64,000 nt of DNA from Piscinibacter gummiphilus (lineage in GTDB: Bacteria; Pseudomonadota; Gammaproteobacteria; Burkholderiales; Burkholderiaceae_C), in NCBI RefSeq assembly GCF_032681285.1, contig NZ_CP136336.1, positions 2,839,001-2,903,000 of the forward strand, in the 5' to 3' direction. Positions 42,992 to 52,547 of this stretch are shown here, one piece after another. The notes beneath the pieces were generated by a model, which saw only the letters and a list, made by a program, of their open reading frames with translations, was not told the origin of the DNA and did no database searches. The stretch's first letter is position 1. Each line of letters opens with the position of its first letter. A program made the translations under genes and the position numbers.

Positions 42992-44806
42992 ATGAGCATC
43001 GGACGACGACCCCCCGGCCTTGCCGGCCTTCTCCTGGCGACCTGCATCTGGCTGGTCGCGGGCTGCGCCACGAAGGGCGATGAGGACAAGAAGAAGCCCC
43101 CGCCCCCGGTGCGCCTGGAGGTCGAAGCCCCGCGCGAGCTGAAAGACCTGCTCGGCACGCACCTCGACCTCGCACGCCTCGACGTCATCGCCCCCGGCAC
43201 CTCGCTCGACGAGACCGAACTCGCACGGCTCGTGTCCGCCACGCCCGCGCAGGCGCGCGAGTTGCTCCAGACCGAGGGCTACTTCAATCCGCAGGTCGAG
43301 GTGGAAAAGCTTGCCGGTGACCCGCCCGTCGTGCAGGTGCGCGTACAACCCGGCCCGCGCGTGCAGGTGCGTGACGTGAGCATCGAAGTGCGCGGCCCGC
43401 TGGCCGAGGCCACGGCACGCGACGAGCCGCATGCCCGCGAGGCGCAAAAGGCGCTGCGCCACAACTGGCCGCTGCCGCCGGGCGCGCCGTTTCGCAACCC
43501 ACTGTGGAGCGTCGGCAAGCGCGACGCCCTGGCCCAACTGCGCGCCCAGGCCTACCTCGACGCCGAATGGCAAGACACCGCCGCCCGTGTCGACGCCGAC
43601 CGGCAGGCCGCCGAACTCTCGCTCGTGGCCGAGAGCGGACCGCTCTACCGCACCGGCCCCTTGCGCATCCGCGGCCTGAAGGCACACGACGAAGAGACGG
43701 TGCGCAACATCGCCAACTTCGACCCCGGCACCATCGCCACCGAAGAGCTGCTGCTCGACTTCCAGGAGCGACTGCAGAACAGCAACCTCTTCGACCGCGC
43801 CACCGTCACCGTGCGGCCTCAGGCAGACGACCCCTCCGCTGCACCCGTCAACGTGCGGCTGCGCGAGCGCAAGCTGCAGGAGGCGACCTTCGGCGTGGGC
43901 ATCAGCGCCGACGTGGGCGTGCGCACGACGGTCGAGCACATCCACCGCCGCCCCTTCGGCTGGGCCGCGGTGGCACGCAACACCTTCGAGGTCTCGCAGC
44001 TGCGCCGCTCGTGGCAGGGCGAGCTCAGCACGCACACCCTGCCCGGCCTCTGGCGCAACCTCGTGGGCGGCGGGGCCGAGCGCATCGAGTCCGACACCGA
44101 CACGGTGGTCTCGGGCCGGCTGCGGGTGGGCCGAGCGCAAGACACGCGGCCCATCGACAGGCTGGTGTTCCTCGAGCTCGAGCGCTCGTTGCGCCGCAGT
44201 GCGCTCGGGCGCGAGCAGTCCAACGCGCTCGGCCTGCACTACCACGGCATCTGGCGCGACGTCGACGACCCGCTGCTGCCCACGCGCGGCAACGTGTGGG
44301 TGGGCCAGGTGGGCGCGGGCATGGCCGAGTCGGAGCCCGGCGGGCGCGGCCCGTTCACCCGCCTCTACGGCCGCTACCGCGGCTACTGGCCGGTGGGCCG
44401 CTGGTACACGCAGGCGCGGGTTGAGCTCGGCCAGGTATTCACGCGCGACGAGGTGCTCGTGCCCGAATCGATGCGCTTTCGTGCCGGGGGCGACGACTCG
44501 GTGCGCGGCTACGCGTATCGCTCGCTCACGCCACAGGTGAACGGCGTCGACACCGGCGGGCGCGTCATCTTCACCACGAGCGTGGAGGCGGCACGGCCGT
44601 TTCTCAAGCGCATGCCGGAGCTGTGGGGGGCGGTGTTCGTCGACGCCGGCCGCGCGGCCGATCGCTTCGGCGATCTCAAGCCTGCCTTCGGTGCGGGCGT
44701 GGGCCTGCGCTACCGCAGCCCCATCGGCCCGGTGAGTCTCGACGTGGCCTACGGCGAAGAGGTGCGCAAGTTCCGCCTGCACCTCAACGTGGGCGTCACC
44801 TTCTGA
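42992..44806 (+). CDS. tamA: TamA-type Omp85 outer membrane protein with lipobox
   Basis: Outer-membrane partner of TamB in the translocation and assembly module. The 604-residue protein starts with a signal ending in the lipobox VAGC (Cys25) and a Lys/Pro tether, unlike classical TamA, then POTRA domains (about 45-270) and a 16-strand barrel. The Omp85 loop motif GGDDSVRGY and a C-terminal Phe (LHLNVGVTF) are present. TamB follows after eight bases. The Cys suggests lipid anchoring of the N-terminus, as described for TamL in Bacteroidetes. Confidence 0.88.
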   Translation: MSIGRRPPGLAGLLLATCIWLVAGCATKGDEDKKKPPPPVRLEVEAPRELKDLLGTHLDLARLDVIAPGTSLDETELARLVSATPAQARELLQTEGYFNPQVEVEKLAGDPPVVQVRVQPGPRVQVRDVSIEVRGPLAEATARDEPHAREAQKALRHNWPLPPGAPFRNPLWSVGKRDALAQLRAQAYLDAEWQDTAARVDADRQAAELSLVAESGPLYRTGPLRIRGLKAHDEETVRNIANFDPGTIATEELLLDFQERLQNSNLFDRATVTVRPQADDPSAAPVNVRLRERKLQEATFGVGISADVGVRTTVEHIHRRPFGWAAVARNTFEVSQLRRSWQGELSTHTLPGLWRNLVGGGAERIESDTDTVVSGRLRVGRAQDTRPIDRLVFLELERSLRRSALGREQSNALGLHYHGIWRDVDDPLLPTRGNVWVGQVGAGMAESEPGGRGPFTRLYGRYRGYWPVGRWYTQARVELGQVFTRDEVLVPESMRFRAGGDDSVRGYAYRSLTPQVNGVDTGGRVIFTTSVEAARPFLKRMPELWGAVFVDAGRAADRFGDLKPAFGAGVGLRYRSPIGPVSLDVAYGEEVRKFRLHLNVGVTF

Positions 44807-44814
44807 GCGTCGGC

Positions 44815-47800
44815 ATGTCCGAGACAGCACCGCCGCCACCACCGCCTCGCCGTGCGTGGCGGCGCGCCGCTGCGGCACTCGGCCTGCTCGTGGTGGTGCT
44901 CGTGGTCGGCGCCGCTGTCGCGCTGAGCTGGCTGCGCACCGAGCACGGCTTCGGCTGGGCCCTCGGCCATGTGCCGGGCTTGCAGGCCACCGGGGTGCGT
45001 GGCCGGCCCGATGGCGGCGGCTTCTCGGCCGAGCGGCTGCAATGGCAGTCGCCCACGATGACGGTCGAGGTGGAGCGCCTCGCCTGGCGGGACCTGCAAT
45101 GGCGCTGGCGGCCCCACCCCGGCGCCTGGGTGGGCCTCACGCTCGTCGAGCCGCAGGCGCAGCGCGTGCTCGTGCAGACACGGCCGAACCCCGAGCCCCA
45201 GCCGCCAAGCCCCGGCGCGCCCAAGAACGTTCGCCTGCCGTTGGAGCTTGCGCTGCGCGGCCTGCAGGTGCGCACCTTGCAAGTCAACACCCTGCCGCCG
45301 ATCGAAGCGCTTGCCGCCGACCTGCACCTCGGCGCCGAGGCCGGCGCCGTGCACCGCGTGCAGCGCCTGTCGGCGCGCATGCAGCAGCGGCAGGCCGATG
45401 CCCAGCTCACGCTGCGCAGCGACGGCGACATGGCGCTCTCGGGCCACGCGACGGTGGCGAGCCCCCCCGGCGCCACGCAGCCGCTGCAGGCGCGCGTGGA
45501 CCTCGCCGGCACGCTGCCGCGCCCCCAGTTGCGCGCGGCGCTCGAAGCCGGCGCCGGCGCCCGGCTTCAGGCCGATGCAACGCTCGCCCCGTTCGAGCCC
45601 TGGCCCATCGCAGCGTTGCAGGCGAGCACGCGCGACCTCGACCTCTCGACCCTCGCCCCCGGCCTGCCCAGCACGCGCCTGAGCGGCACCGCCGTCGTGC
45701 AGGGCGACGGCCGCCAGCAGCCGCTGGCCGTGCAAGTCGACATCGCCAACGGCCTGCCCGGCCCGTGGAGCGCGCTGCGCCTGCCGGTGCGTGAGCTGCA
45801 TGCGCTGGTGCAGGGCGACCCCGCGGCCCCGTCGCGGCTCGACTTCAAGACGCTCGACCTGCAACTGCACGGCAGCCGCCCCGCCGGCCGCGTGCAAGGC
45901 AGCGGGCGGTGGGACGGGACCTCGCTCGCCCTCGACCTCACGTTGGCCGACGTCGCCCTCGCGCAATTGCACGACGCGGCAGCGCCGGCCACCTTGGGCG
46001 GGCCGATGAAGCTCAAGCTCGACGGCGTGCCCGCGCCCGTTGGCGGCACGCCGGCCGCCCCACAGGGCCTCACCGCCACGCTCCACACCGACCTGCGCGG
46101 CACGCTGCGCCGCGGTGCCCCGCGGCCGATGCAACTGCTGCTCGATGGCAGCTTCGCGCTGCCGGCCGACGGCAGCCTGCACGCCCGCGAGCTGCGCGCC
46201 ACGCTGGCAGCCGGCGCCACGCAGGCACGATTCGACGCCGACGTGCAGCGCCAGGTTCAAGGCACATGGCAGGGCCGCAGCCGCGGCACGCTCACGCGCT
46301 TCGACCCGTCCGACTGGTGGTCGGGCCCGGCCAATGCCCCCGGCTGGCGGCGTGGCCCGCATGTGTTGAACGGCGAGTGGAACGCGTCGTTCACCCTGCC
46401 GCCAGCGCCCGCAGCACCGGCCCCGTTGCCGCTGCGCGATCGCCTCATGAAGCTGCAAGCCGACGCGACGCTCGCGCTGCGCGACAGCCGCCTGGCCGGC
46501 GTGCCGCTGCGTGGCGATGTCGCGCTGAAAGCCGGCCAGCGCACGGCCAAGCTCGACACCGACCTGCACGCCGGCAACGCACGCGCCAAGGCTGCGCTCG
46601 CGCTGGCCGCCGACCCGAAGGCCGACCGCGGCCAGATCGACGTCGACGCGCCCGCGCTCGCCACGCTCACTCCCCTCTTCAACCTCATCCCCGGTGCCAC
46701 CGCGTGGGCCCCGCGCAGCGGCTCCCTGCGCGCCGAAGCCAGTGCTGAAGGCGCATGGCCGGCCTTGCGCACCGAAGGCCGCGCCAGCGCAGCCGGCATC
46801 GACGGCGGCAGCTGGCGCCTCGGCACGGCAGACGCTCGATGGACCGCCACGCCCACCAACGCCGATGCGCCGCTCGTGCTCTCGCTCCAGGCCAGCGCCC
46901 TCACCCGCGGCGAGCAGCGGCTCGACCGTGTGCAGGCCGACGTCGACGGCAGCCTGCGCGCCCACCGCATGACGCTCCTCGCCACGAGCCCGCTGCGCCC
47001 GCCGGCGTGGACCGACGCAGCCGTGTCCCAAGGCCAGGCGCCACCGCGCGGCGGGCAGCTCTCACTGCGCGGTGAAGGCCGCTGGCAACCGGCCACCGCG
47101 GGTGGCGGCGAGTGGCGCGGCAGCATCGCCGAGCTGCGTGCAGCCCCCGCGCAAGACGGCGCCACCCCGTGGCTGCAGGCGCGCGGCCTGCAGCCAGTGC
47201 TGAGCTTCGGGCCAGCGGGCGGGCTCACGCAGGCCATGCTCGCGCCCAACACCCTCGAGCTGCTGGGCGCCACGTTGCGCTGGCAGCAGGCGCGCTACCA
47301 AGCCCCGGCGGCCAGCGGCGCGCCCCCTCGCCTCGACGTCGACGCACAACTCGACCCCCTGGCCATCGGCCCGTGGCTCGCCCGGCTGCAGCCGCACATG
47401 GGCTGGAACGGCGACCTGCGCGTGGGCGGCCGGCTGAAGGCCACGAGCGCGCAAGGCTTCAGCGCCGACCTGGCCCTCGAGCGGGAGAGCGGCGACCTGC
47501 GCTTGAGCGATGCCGCCGGCCCGCGTGCGCTGGGCTTGAGCGAGCTGCGCCTGTCGGCCACCGCACGCGACGGCCTCTGGCGCCTGAGCGAGTCGGTGCG
47601 CGGCGGCGGCCTGGGCGAGCTGAGCGGCAGCCAGACGCTGCGCGCCGACCCCACCGCCGTGGTGCCCGGTGCCGAAGCGCCGCTCGACGGCAGCCTCACC
47701 CTGCGCGTGGCCGACATCGGCGCGTGGAGCGCGTGGCTGCCTGCCGGCTGGCGCATCGGCGGTCGCCTGCAGGCCGATGCGGCCCTCGGCGGGCGGCTTG

Positions 47801-48960
47801 GCGCACCCGAGTACCGGGGCCGCGTGGCCGGCTCCGGCCTCAAGGTGGCCAACCTGCTGCAAGGCGTGCAACTGACCGAGGGAGAACTCGCGCTCGTGCT
47901 CGACGGTGACCGCGCCACGCTCGAGCGGCTCGTCTTTCGCGGCGGCGACGGCAGCGTGCGCGCCGAAGGCAGCGCCCAGCTCGGCGCAGCGCCGCAGGCC
48001 AGCCTGCAACTCAAGGCCGAGCGCCTGCTTGCCCTCGCCCGCGTCGACCGCCACGTGGTGGTGAGCGGCGACGCCAACCTGCGCCTGCAGGCCAAGGCGA
48101 TCGACCTCGACGGCCGCTTCACCATCGACCAGGGCCGCATCGACATCTCGCAGGCCGACGCCCCCACGCTCGACGACGACGTGACGGTGGTGCAGGTGCG
48201 CGGCAACAACCCGGCCGTCGCCCCAGACGACGCCTCGCCCGGCGCGCTCGCCGGTGCCAACGTGCAACTCGCCCTCGACCTCGGCCAGGACCTGCGCCTG
48301 CGCGGCCGCGGCCTCGACACACTGCTCAAGGGCCGGCTTCGCATCACCACGCCCGAGGGCAAGCTCGCCATCAACGGCACCCTGCGCACCGACGACGGCA
48401 CCTACACCGCCTATGGGCAGAACCTCGCCATCGAGCGCGGCGTGATCGCCTTCAGCGGCGACCTGGCCACGCCCCGGCTCGACATCCTCGCCGTGCGGCC
48501 CGACATCGACGTGCGCGTGGGCGTGGCCGTGCAAGGCAGCGCCGCCGACCCGCGCATCCGCCTCTACAGCGAGCCCGAGATGAGCGAAATGGACAAGCTC
48601 TCATGGCTCGTGATGGGCCGCGAGCCCGAAGGCATGGGCCGCGCCGAAACCGCACTGCTGCAGCGGGCGGCACTCGCGCTGCTGGCCGGCGAAGGCGGCA
48701 ACCCGTCGGGCGGCACGCTCAAGAAACTCGGGATCGACGAACTCTCGGTTGCGCGCGGCGACTCGGGCGAGGTGCGCGACACGGTGGTCACGCTCGGCAA
48801 GCAGTTGTCCAAGCGCTGGTTCGTGGCCTACGAGCGCGGCCTGAACGCCGCGGCCGGCTCCTGGCAGCTCATCTACCGCGCCGCGCGGCGTTTCACCGTG
48901 CGCGCCCAAAGTGGCGACGAAAGTGCCGTCGACGTGATCTGGACGTGGCGGTGGAACTGA
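44815..48960 (+). CDS. tamB: TamB-type translocation and assembly module protein
   Basis: Long periplasm-spanning protein of the AsmA/TamB superfamily that bridges inner membrane and TamA, aiding outer-membrane protein assembly and perhaps lipid transfer. From ATG 44815 it has 1381 residues: an N-terminal membrane anchor (about 20-42), a very long repetitive beta-rich region with alternating hydrophobics, and the conserved TamB C-terminal domain (about 1050-1381) ending in VDVIWTWRWN. Motifs GKLAINGTLRTDDGTYTAYGQNLAIERGVIAFSG and RLYSEPEMSEMDKLSWLVMGR are typical. It is in one unit with tamA. Confidence 0.93.
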   Translation: MSETAPPPPPPRRAWRRAAAALGLLVVVLVVGAAVALSWLRTEHGFGWALGHVPGLQATGVRGRPDGGGFSAERLQWQSPTMTVEVERLAWRDLQWRWRPHPGAWVGLTLVEPQAQRVLVQTRPNPEPQPPSPGAPKNVRLPLELALRGLQVRTLQVNTLPPIEALAADLHLGAEAGAVHRVQRLSARMQQRQADAQLTLRSDGDMALSGHATVASPPGATQPLQARVDLAGTLPRPQLRAALEAGAGARLQADATLAPFEPWPIAALQASTRDLDLSTLAPGLPSTRLSGTAVVQGDGRQQPLAVQVDIANGLPGPWSALRLPVRELHALVQGDPAAPSRLDFKTLDLQLHGSRPAGRVQGSGRWDGTSLALDLTLADVALAQLHDAAAPATLGGPMKLKLDGVPAPVGGTPAAPQGLTATLHTDLRGTLRRGAPRPMQLLLDGSFALPADGSLHARELRATLAAGATQARFDADVQRQVQGTWQGRSRGTLTRFDPSDWWSGPANAPGWRRGPHVLNGEWNASFTLPPAPAAPAPLPLRDRLMKLQADATLALRDSRLAGVPLRGDVALKAGQRTAKLDTDLHAGNARAKAALALAADPKADRGQIDVDAPALATLTPLFNLIPGATAWAPRSGSLRAEASAEGAWPALRTEGRASAAGIDGGSWRLGTADARWTATPTNADAPLVLSLQASALTRGEQRLDRVQADVDGSLRAHRMTLLATSPLRPPAWTDAAVSQGQAPPRGGQLSLRGEGRWQPATAGGGEWRGSIAELRAAPAQDGATPWLQARGLQPVLSFGPAGGLTQAMLAPNTLELLGATLRWQQARYQAPAASGAPPRLDVDAQLDPLAIGPWLARLQPHMGWNGDLRVGGRLKATSAQGFSADLALERESGDLRLSDAAGPRALGLSELRLSATARDGLWRLSESVRGGGLGELSGSQTLRADPTAVVPGAEAPLDGSLTLRVADIGAWSAWLPAGWRIGGRLQADAALGGRLGAPEYRGRVAGSGLKVANLLQGVQLTEGELALVLDGDRATLERLVFRGGDGSVRAEGSAQLGAAPQASLQLKAERLLALARVDRHVVVSGDANLRLQAKAIDLDGRFTIDQGRIDISQADAPTLDDDVTVVQVRGNNPAVAPDDASPGALAGANVQLALDLGQDLRLRGRGLDTLLKGRLRITTPEGKLAINGTLRTDDGTYTAYGQNLAIERGVIAFSGDLATPRLDILAVRPDIDVRVGVAVQGSAADPRIRLYSEPEMSEMDKLSWLVMGREPEGMGRAETALLQRAALALLAGEGGNPSGGTLKKLGIDELSVARGDSGEVRDTVVTLGKQLSKRWFVAYERGLNAAAGSWQLIYRAARRFTVRAQSGDESAVDVIWTWRWN

Positions 48961-49082
48961 CGCTGGCCGGATATGGAGACGGTGCGCCCAGTTTCACGTA
49001 GGGGATGTCCTAGGCCATTTCGCGACCCCGCAGGCGTGCGGACGTAGCATGATTGCTGCACTGCACCATTCATTTGCGCCCC

Positions 49083-50195
49083 GTGAACAGCACCTTCATT
49101 TCCGACACCATCCGCCAGGCGCTGACCCAGGCCGGGCTCCAGCGCGGCTCGCAGAGCGGCGGCATCGACATCCACCGCGTGATCGACGACGCGCTCGCCG
49201 CCGCAGGGCTCTCGCCCGGCGGCTCGGCAATCGCACCGCGCTTCAACGATGCGCCACCCACCGTGCCCAAGGCCCACGGGCCGCAGCGGCCCGCCGCGCT
49301 CCCCGGCGAATTCGTCTGGAAGCGGCACACCGGCCCGCACGGCAGCCGCCAATACCGCCTCTACGTGCCCACGACGAAGCAACCCGGGCGCAAGCTCCCG
49401 CTCGTGCTCATGCTGCACGGCTGCAAGCAGCACCCCGATGACTTCGCCGCCGGCACGCGCATGAACGCGCTGGCCGAACGCCACGGTTTCCTCGTGGCCT
49501 ACCCGGCGCAGACCCAGCGGGCCAACGGGTCGAACTGCTGGAACTGGTTCGAGCCTTCGCAGCAGCAGCGCTCGGGTGCCGAGCCTTCGCTGCTCACCGG
49601 CATCGTCGACGACATCCACGCCGCCCATCCGGTCGACCGGAACAAGGTCTTCGTGGCCGGCCTCTCGGCCGGTGCCGCGATGGCGGTCATCCTCGGGCAG
49701 ACGCACCCCGACGTCTTCGCCGCCGTCGGCGCGCATTCCGGCCTGCCCCAGGGGTCGGCGCACGACGTGGCCTCCGCCTTTGCCGCCATGCAGGCCCGCG
49801 GCCCGCAGCGGCCGTCGCGAGGCGGCCGACGGGCCGTGCGCACGATGGTGATCCACGGAGACGCCGACACCACGGTGAACGCGATGAACGGTGCGGCGAT
49901 CGCCGGCCAGGCCGTGCAGGCGTTCACGCAGAGCGGTGTGGGCCTCGAGGCACAGCCCGCCGCCCGCTTCGAGCGGGGTGGCCGGCAGTGCACCGCCACC
50001 AGCTTCTGCGACGAACTCGGGATCCCGCTCGTGGAAGAGTGGGTGGTGCACGGCGGTGGCCATGCGTGGTCGGGTGGTGACCCGGCCGGTTCGTACACCG
50101 ACCGCGCCGGGCCCGATGCGTCGGCCGAGTTCGTGCGCTTCTTCCTCGGCGCAGACGCGGCCCTCCCCATCGTGGGGGAAGACGGGCCGGGCTGA
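49083..50195 (+). CDS. PHB depolymerase-family esterase
   Basis: Alpha/beta hydrolase of the esterase PHB family, acting on polyhydroxybutyrate or other esters (feruloyl- or acetylxylan-like). From GTG 49083 (370 residues) the N-terminus NSTFISDTIRQAL is like that of intracellular family members, and no signal peptide is seen. The oxyanion motif LMLHGCKQHPDDFAAGT, the nucleophile GLSAGAAMA and a late His in VVHGGGHAWSGG are present. A TTG start at 49053 in the same frame is possible. It has no polymer-storage gene neighbours. Confidence 0.8.
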   Translation: MNSTFISDTIRQALTQAGLQRGSQSGGIDIHRVIDDALAAAGLSPGGSAIAPRFNDAPPTVPKAHGPQRPAALPGEFVWKRHTGPHGSRQYRLYVPTTKQPGRKLPLVLMLHGCKQHPDDFAAGTRMNALAERHGFLVAYPAQTQRANGSNCWNWFEPSQQQRSGAEPSLLTGIVDDIHAAHPVDRNKVFVAGLSAGAAMAVILGQTHPDVFAAVGAHSGLPQGSAHDVASAFAAMQARGPQRPSRGGRRAVRTMVIHGDADTTVNAMNGAAIAGQAVQAFTQSGVGLEAQPAARFERGGRQCTATSFCDELGIPLVEEWVVHGGGHAWSGGDPAGSYTDRAGPDASAEFVRFFLGADAALPIVGEDGPG

Positions 50196-50203
50196 GCCGC
50201 CGA

Positions 50204-51907
50204 TCAGGGCATGGCCGCGAGGGTGGCGTTGGCGCCGTTCACCAGTTCGTTGGCCGAGACCTGAGACAGGCGGCCCTTCGCCTTGAGGCGCTGCACGTCG
50301 TCGACGTAGTCGTTCAGCGTGTGGCGCACCACCTTGTGGGCAAACGCCTGCGCCTGGCCGCCGGCCGCCTCGCCACGGGCCAGGGCCTTGATGGCGAGGA
50401 TCACCTTGTGCGTGAGCTCGTCGTCGGCACCGCTCGTGTACAGGTAGAAGTAGCTGGCCTCCAGCAGGTCTTGCGCGGCCCGGCAGGTGGCGCTGCACGG
50501 GGCGCCCGAGCCCACGATGCTGTGCGCGGCGAGGTGCTTGGTGCGCAGCGCGTCCTGCCACAGCACGTAGCCCTCGCGCACCGTGTCGTGCGCCTGGTTG
50601 AAGACCGGCACCACGTAGCCGCCGTGCGTCGGGTAGAGCTGGTCGAGCACGCTCTGCTCGAAGGGGATGTAGCTGCCGTAGAGGATGCAGAAGGCCGCGC
50701 CGGTGTTGGCACCGCTGTTGAGTGCGGTGGGCACCGCGAACTCGGCGAGGCGGATGCCGCCGAGCGCATTGCCGTAGGCATCGCGCTGGACCGCCGTGCC
50801 CACGGTCGTGATGGGCGGCGCGCTCGGCGGCTGCACGCCTTCGCGCACCCAGCGCACCATGTGGTCGTAGACGGCATTCGTCACGTATTGGATCGGTACG
50901 CGCGGATACGGCGGGCGGGCGCAATCGCCCACCGTCGGCGCCACGCCATCGCGCGCCAGCAGCGGACGCGTGTTGAGCACGGTGCGGCGGCCCGAGTGGC
51001 TGGCGCCCGCCACTTCCCAGAAGCGGAAGAGCGGCGTGTCGGGCTGGCGTGCAGCCACCTGCACCGGCACGTCGGTCTCGGAGATCAGCTTGAAGATCGG
51101 CACGGTGAGGTCGCTGCGCACGAGCCCGCCGCCGATGTAGAGCAGGTAGGCGTCGACCGGGTCGCCGATCAGCGGGTGCAGCGCGTTGATGAACACGTGC
51201 AGCCGCCCCGCCGACTGCGAGGCGCCGATCGCGAACACGCGCCTGGCCTCGAGCTTGCCGAGCGGGCGCACGCCGGTCGGCTGACGCAGCGCCTGCAAGG
51301 CCTGGGCGTAGATGTCATACGAGAGCGAATCGTCGACCACGGTGCCGCCGGCCGTCACGTCGAGCGAGCCGTAGCGGGTGGTGCTCCAGTTCTTCAGGCC
51401 GTTCGGGGTGCCCTGCACGCCGACACGCTGCGCGGAGATGCCGACCCACACGTAGCCCGAGCGCACGATGTGCTCGAACGAGGCGCCCCACATGGCGTCG
51501 AGGTCGTAGCCGGCCGTCACGTTCTGCCATTCGGCGAGCACGGTGCCGTTGAACTTCCACGGGCTGATGGGCCGCCGCACGATGATGCGCGTGCGGTACG
51601 GGTGGCCACTGCTGACCACGGAGGCATTCGTGCCCAGCGGCACGGCGGTGTTGTAGCGGTTGGCCGTGCCATCGAGGAAGAACTCCTCCTCCACGTAGCC
51701 CACGGCGGCGAGGTTGTGCATCGTGGCCATCCACGGGTAGTCGCGCGAGGCGCTGCCGGGGGCTTGCGAGGGCACGGGGCCGGTCACCGTGGGGCTGGGC
51801 ACCGCCGCCTCGGCGGCCGGTTGGAGGAGAAGGCCCGCTGCCAACAACGTGGCGGCGCAAGCCCCTCGGATAACGGCACATGAGCGCGCCATGAAGTGCT
51901 GAGTCAC
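50204..51907 (-). CDS. Exported alpha/beta hydrolase-domain protein
   Basis: A 567-residue secreted protein: a signal peptide of about 35 residues ending at AEA, then a large hydrolase domain. The likely nucleophile motif is AIGASQSAGRLH near the middle, with DYPWMATMHNLAAVGYVEEEFFLDG at the start, a pattern of the large alpha/beta hydrolase_10 family. GGGAGAC five bases before GTG 51907 decides the start. Substrate unknown. It is divergent from the DUF3703 gene, with a GTACACC dyad in the gap. Confidence 0.75.
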   Translation of the reverse strand: MTQHFMARSCAVIRGACAATLLAAGLLLQPAAEAAVPSPTVTGPVPSQAPGSASRDYPWMATMHNLAAVGYVEEEFFLDGTANRYNTAVPLGTNASVVSSGHPYRTRIIVRRPISPWKFNGTVLAEWQNVTAGYDLDAMWGASFEHIVRSGYVWVGISAQRVGVQGTPNGLKNWSTTRYGSLDVTAGGTVVDDSLSYDIYAQALQALRQPTGVRPLGKLEARRVFAIGASQSAGRLHVFINALHPLIGDPVDAYLLYIGGGLVRSDLTVPIFKLISETDVPVQVAARQPDTPLFRFWEVAGASHSGRRTVLNTRPLLARDGVAPTVGDCARPPYPRVPIQYVTNAVYDHMVRWVREGVQPPSAPPITTVGTAVQRDAYGNALGGIRLAEFAVPTALNSGANTGAAFCILYGSYIPFEQSVLDQLYPTHGGYVVPVFNQAHDTVREGYVLWQDALRTKHLAAHSIVGSGAPCSATCRAAQDLLEASYFYLYTSGADDELTHKVILAIKALARGEAAGGQAQAFAHKVVRHTLNDYVDDVQRLKAKGRLSQVSANELVNGANATLAAMP

Positions 51908-52003
51908 GCGTGTCTCCCTTCGTGTGGGTGGATGAAGCCTCGACGGTGTTGAACCGTTTCAAAGGCGCGCGAATCTAGTGCGTCGGCACCCGGTTTGGCT
52001 TGA

Positions 52004-52021
52004 GTACACCGCCTGGTGTAC
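52004..52021. promoter_or_regulatory. GTACACC/GGTGTAC dyad
   Basis: Perfect seven-base inverted arms with a four-base centre, between the hydrolase gene and the DUF3703 gene. A second, shorter dyad TTGAA-N4-TTCAA lies at 51949-51962, upstream of the hydrolase. Either may be an operator for that gene. Confidence 0.35.
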
Positions 52022-52057
52022 GGGGGTATTGCGGGCCACGGCAGCGCGCGGCACCTC

Positions 52058-52088
52058 TTGACCTTCCACCTGCTACAGGGTTTTCAAT
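52058..52088 (+). promoter_or_regulatory. MerR-type promoter with 19-base spacer
   Basis: TTGACC and TTCAAT are separated by 19 bases, longer than the normal 17, and the spacer holds the dyad CCTG-CTA-CAGG. This is the layout of promoters twisted open by MerR-family metal regulators. It leads to the DUF3703 gene (ATG at 52122) and possibly into the arsenic genes. No MerR gene adjoins; the nearest is cueR at 62581-62997. Confidence 0.55.
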
Positions 52089-52121
52089 ACCGGCACCTTC
52101 ACCACTTGCCACGAGACTCTG

Positions 52122-52502
52122 ATGAGCTTCGCCCAACGCATCCGCCCGCGCGTGCGCCACGAGCTGCAGGCCGCCGCCGCCGCAGATCGGGCGGGCCACC
52201 AAGACGCCGCCTTCCGCCACCTGGAGCGCGCCCACGTGCTGGGCCAGGCCTCCACGGTGGAGCACGTGCGCGCCCATGTGCACATGCTGCTGTGGGCGCT
52301 GCGCCACCGCCGCGCCCGCGAAACCTGGGGGCAGCTGATGCGGATCGTCGGGGCGGCCACCAAGACCGTCTTCTGGATCCCGGTGGGCAACACTGGCGGG
52401 GCCGACATCAGCCCCTTCAGGCGCCTGCCCGTCGCGCCCGATCTGGCACAGGCGATCCGCGATGCGCGCACGGCCGATGCGCCCCGAGAGTCCAAGCGCT
52501 GA
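52122..52502 (+). CDS. DUF3703-family protein
   Basis: A 126-residue soluble protein of the DUF3703 type, recognised by HLERAHVLGQASTVEHVRAHVHMLLWAL and GAATKTVFWIPVGNTGGADISPF. His residues are frequent (HLERAH, EHVRAHVH), suggesting metal contact, and members are often found beside metal-resistance genes. It sits behind a MerR-type promoter and 45 bases before arsR on the same strand. The actual activity is unknown. Confidence 0.65.
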   Translation: MSFAQRIRPRVRHELQAAAAADRAGHQDAAFRHLERAHVLGQASTVEHVRAHVHMLLWALRHRRARETWGQLMRIVGAATKTVFWIPVGNTGGADISPFRRLPVAPDLAQAIRDARTADAPRESKR

Positions 52503-52519
52503 CAAGAAACTTCTTGCTT

Positions 52520-52547
52520 GCTTCCATTATTCGAACATAATGGAAGC
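52520..52547. promoter_or_regulatory. ArsR operator overlapping the arsR start
   Basis: Perfect 11-base inverted arms (GCTTCCATTAT/ATAATGGAAGC) around six bases. The right arm ends at the base before the arsR ATG and contains its ribosome binding site (GGAAG). Autorepression by ArsR is expected. The same arms would fold in mRNA and hide the start. Confidence 0.7.

Noticed and set aside
44749..47031. 760-codon frame antisense to tamB
   Set aside because: Arg/Gln/Ala-rich mirror frame without any domain, opposite a well-supported TamB.
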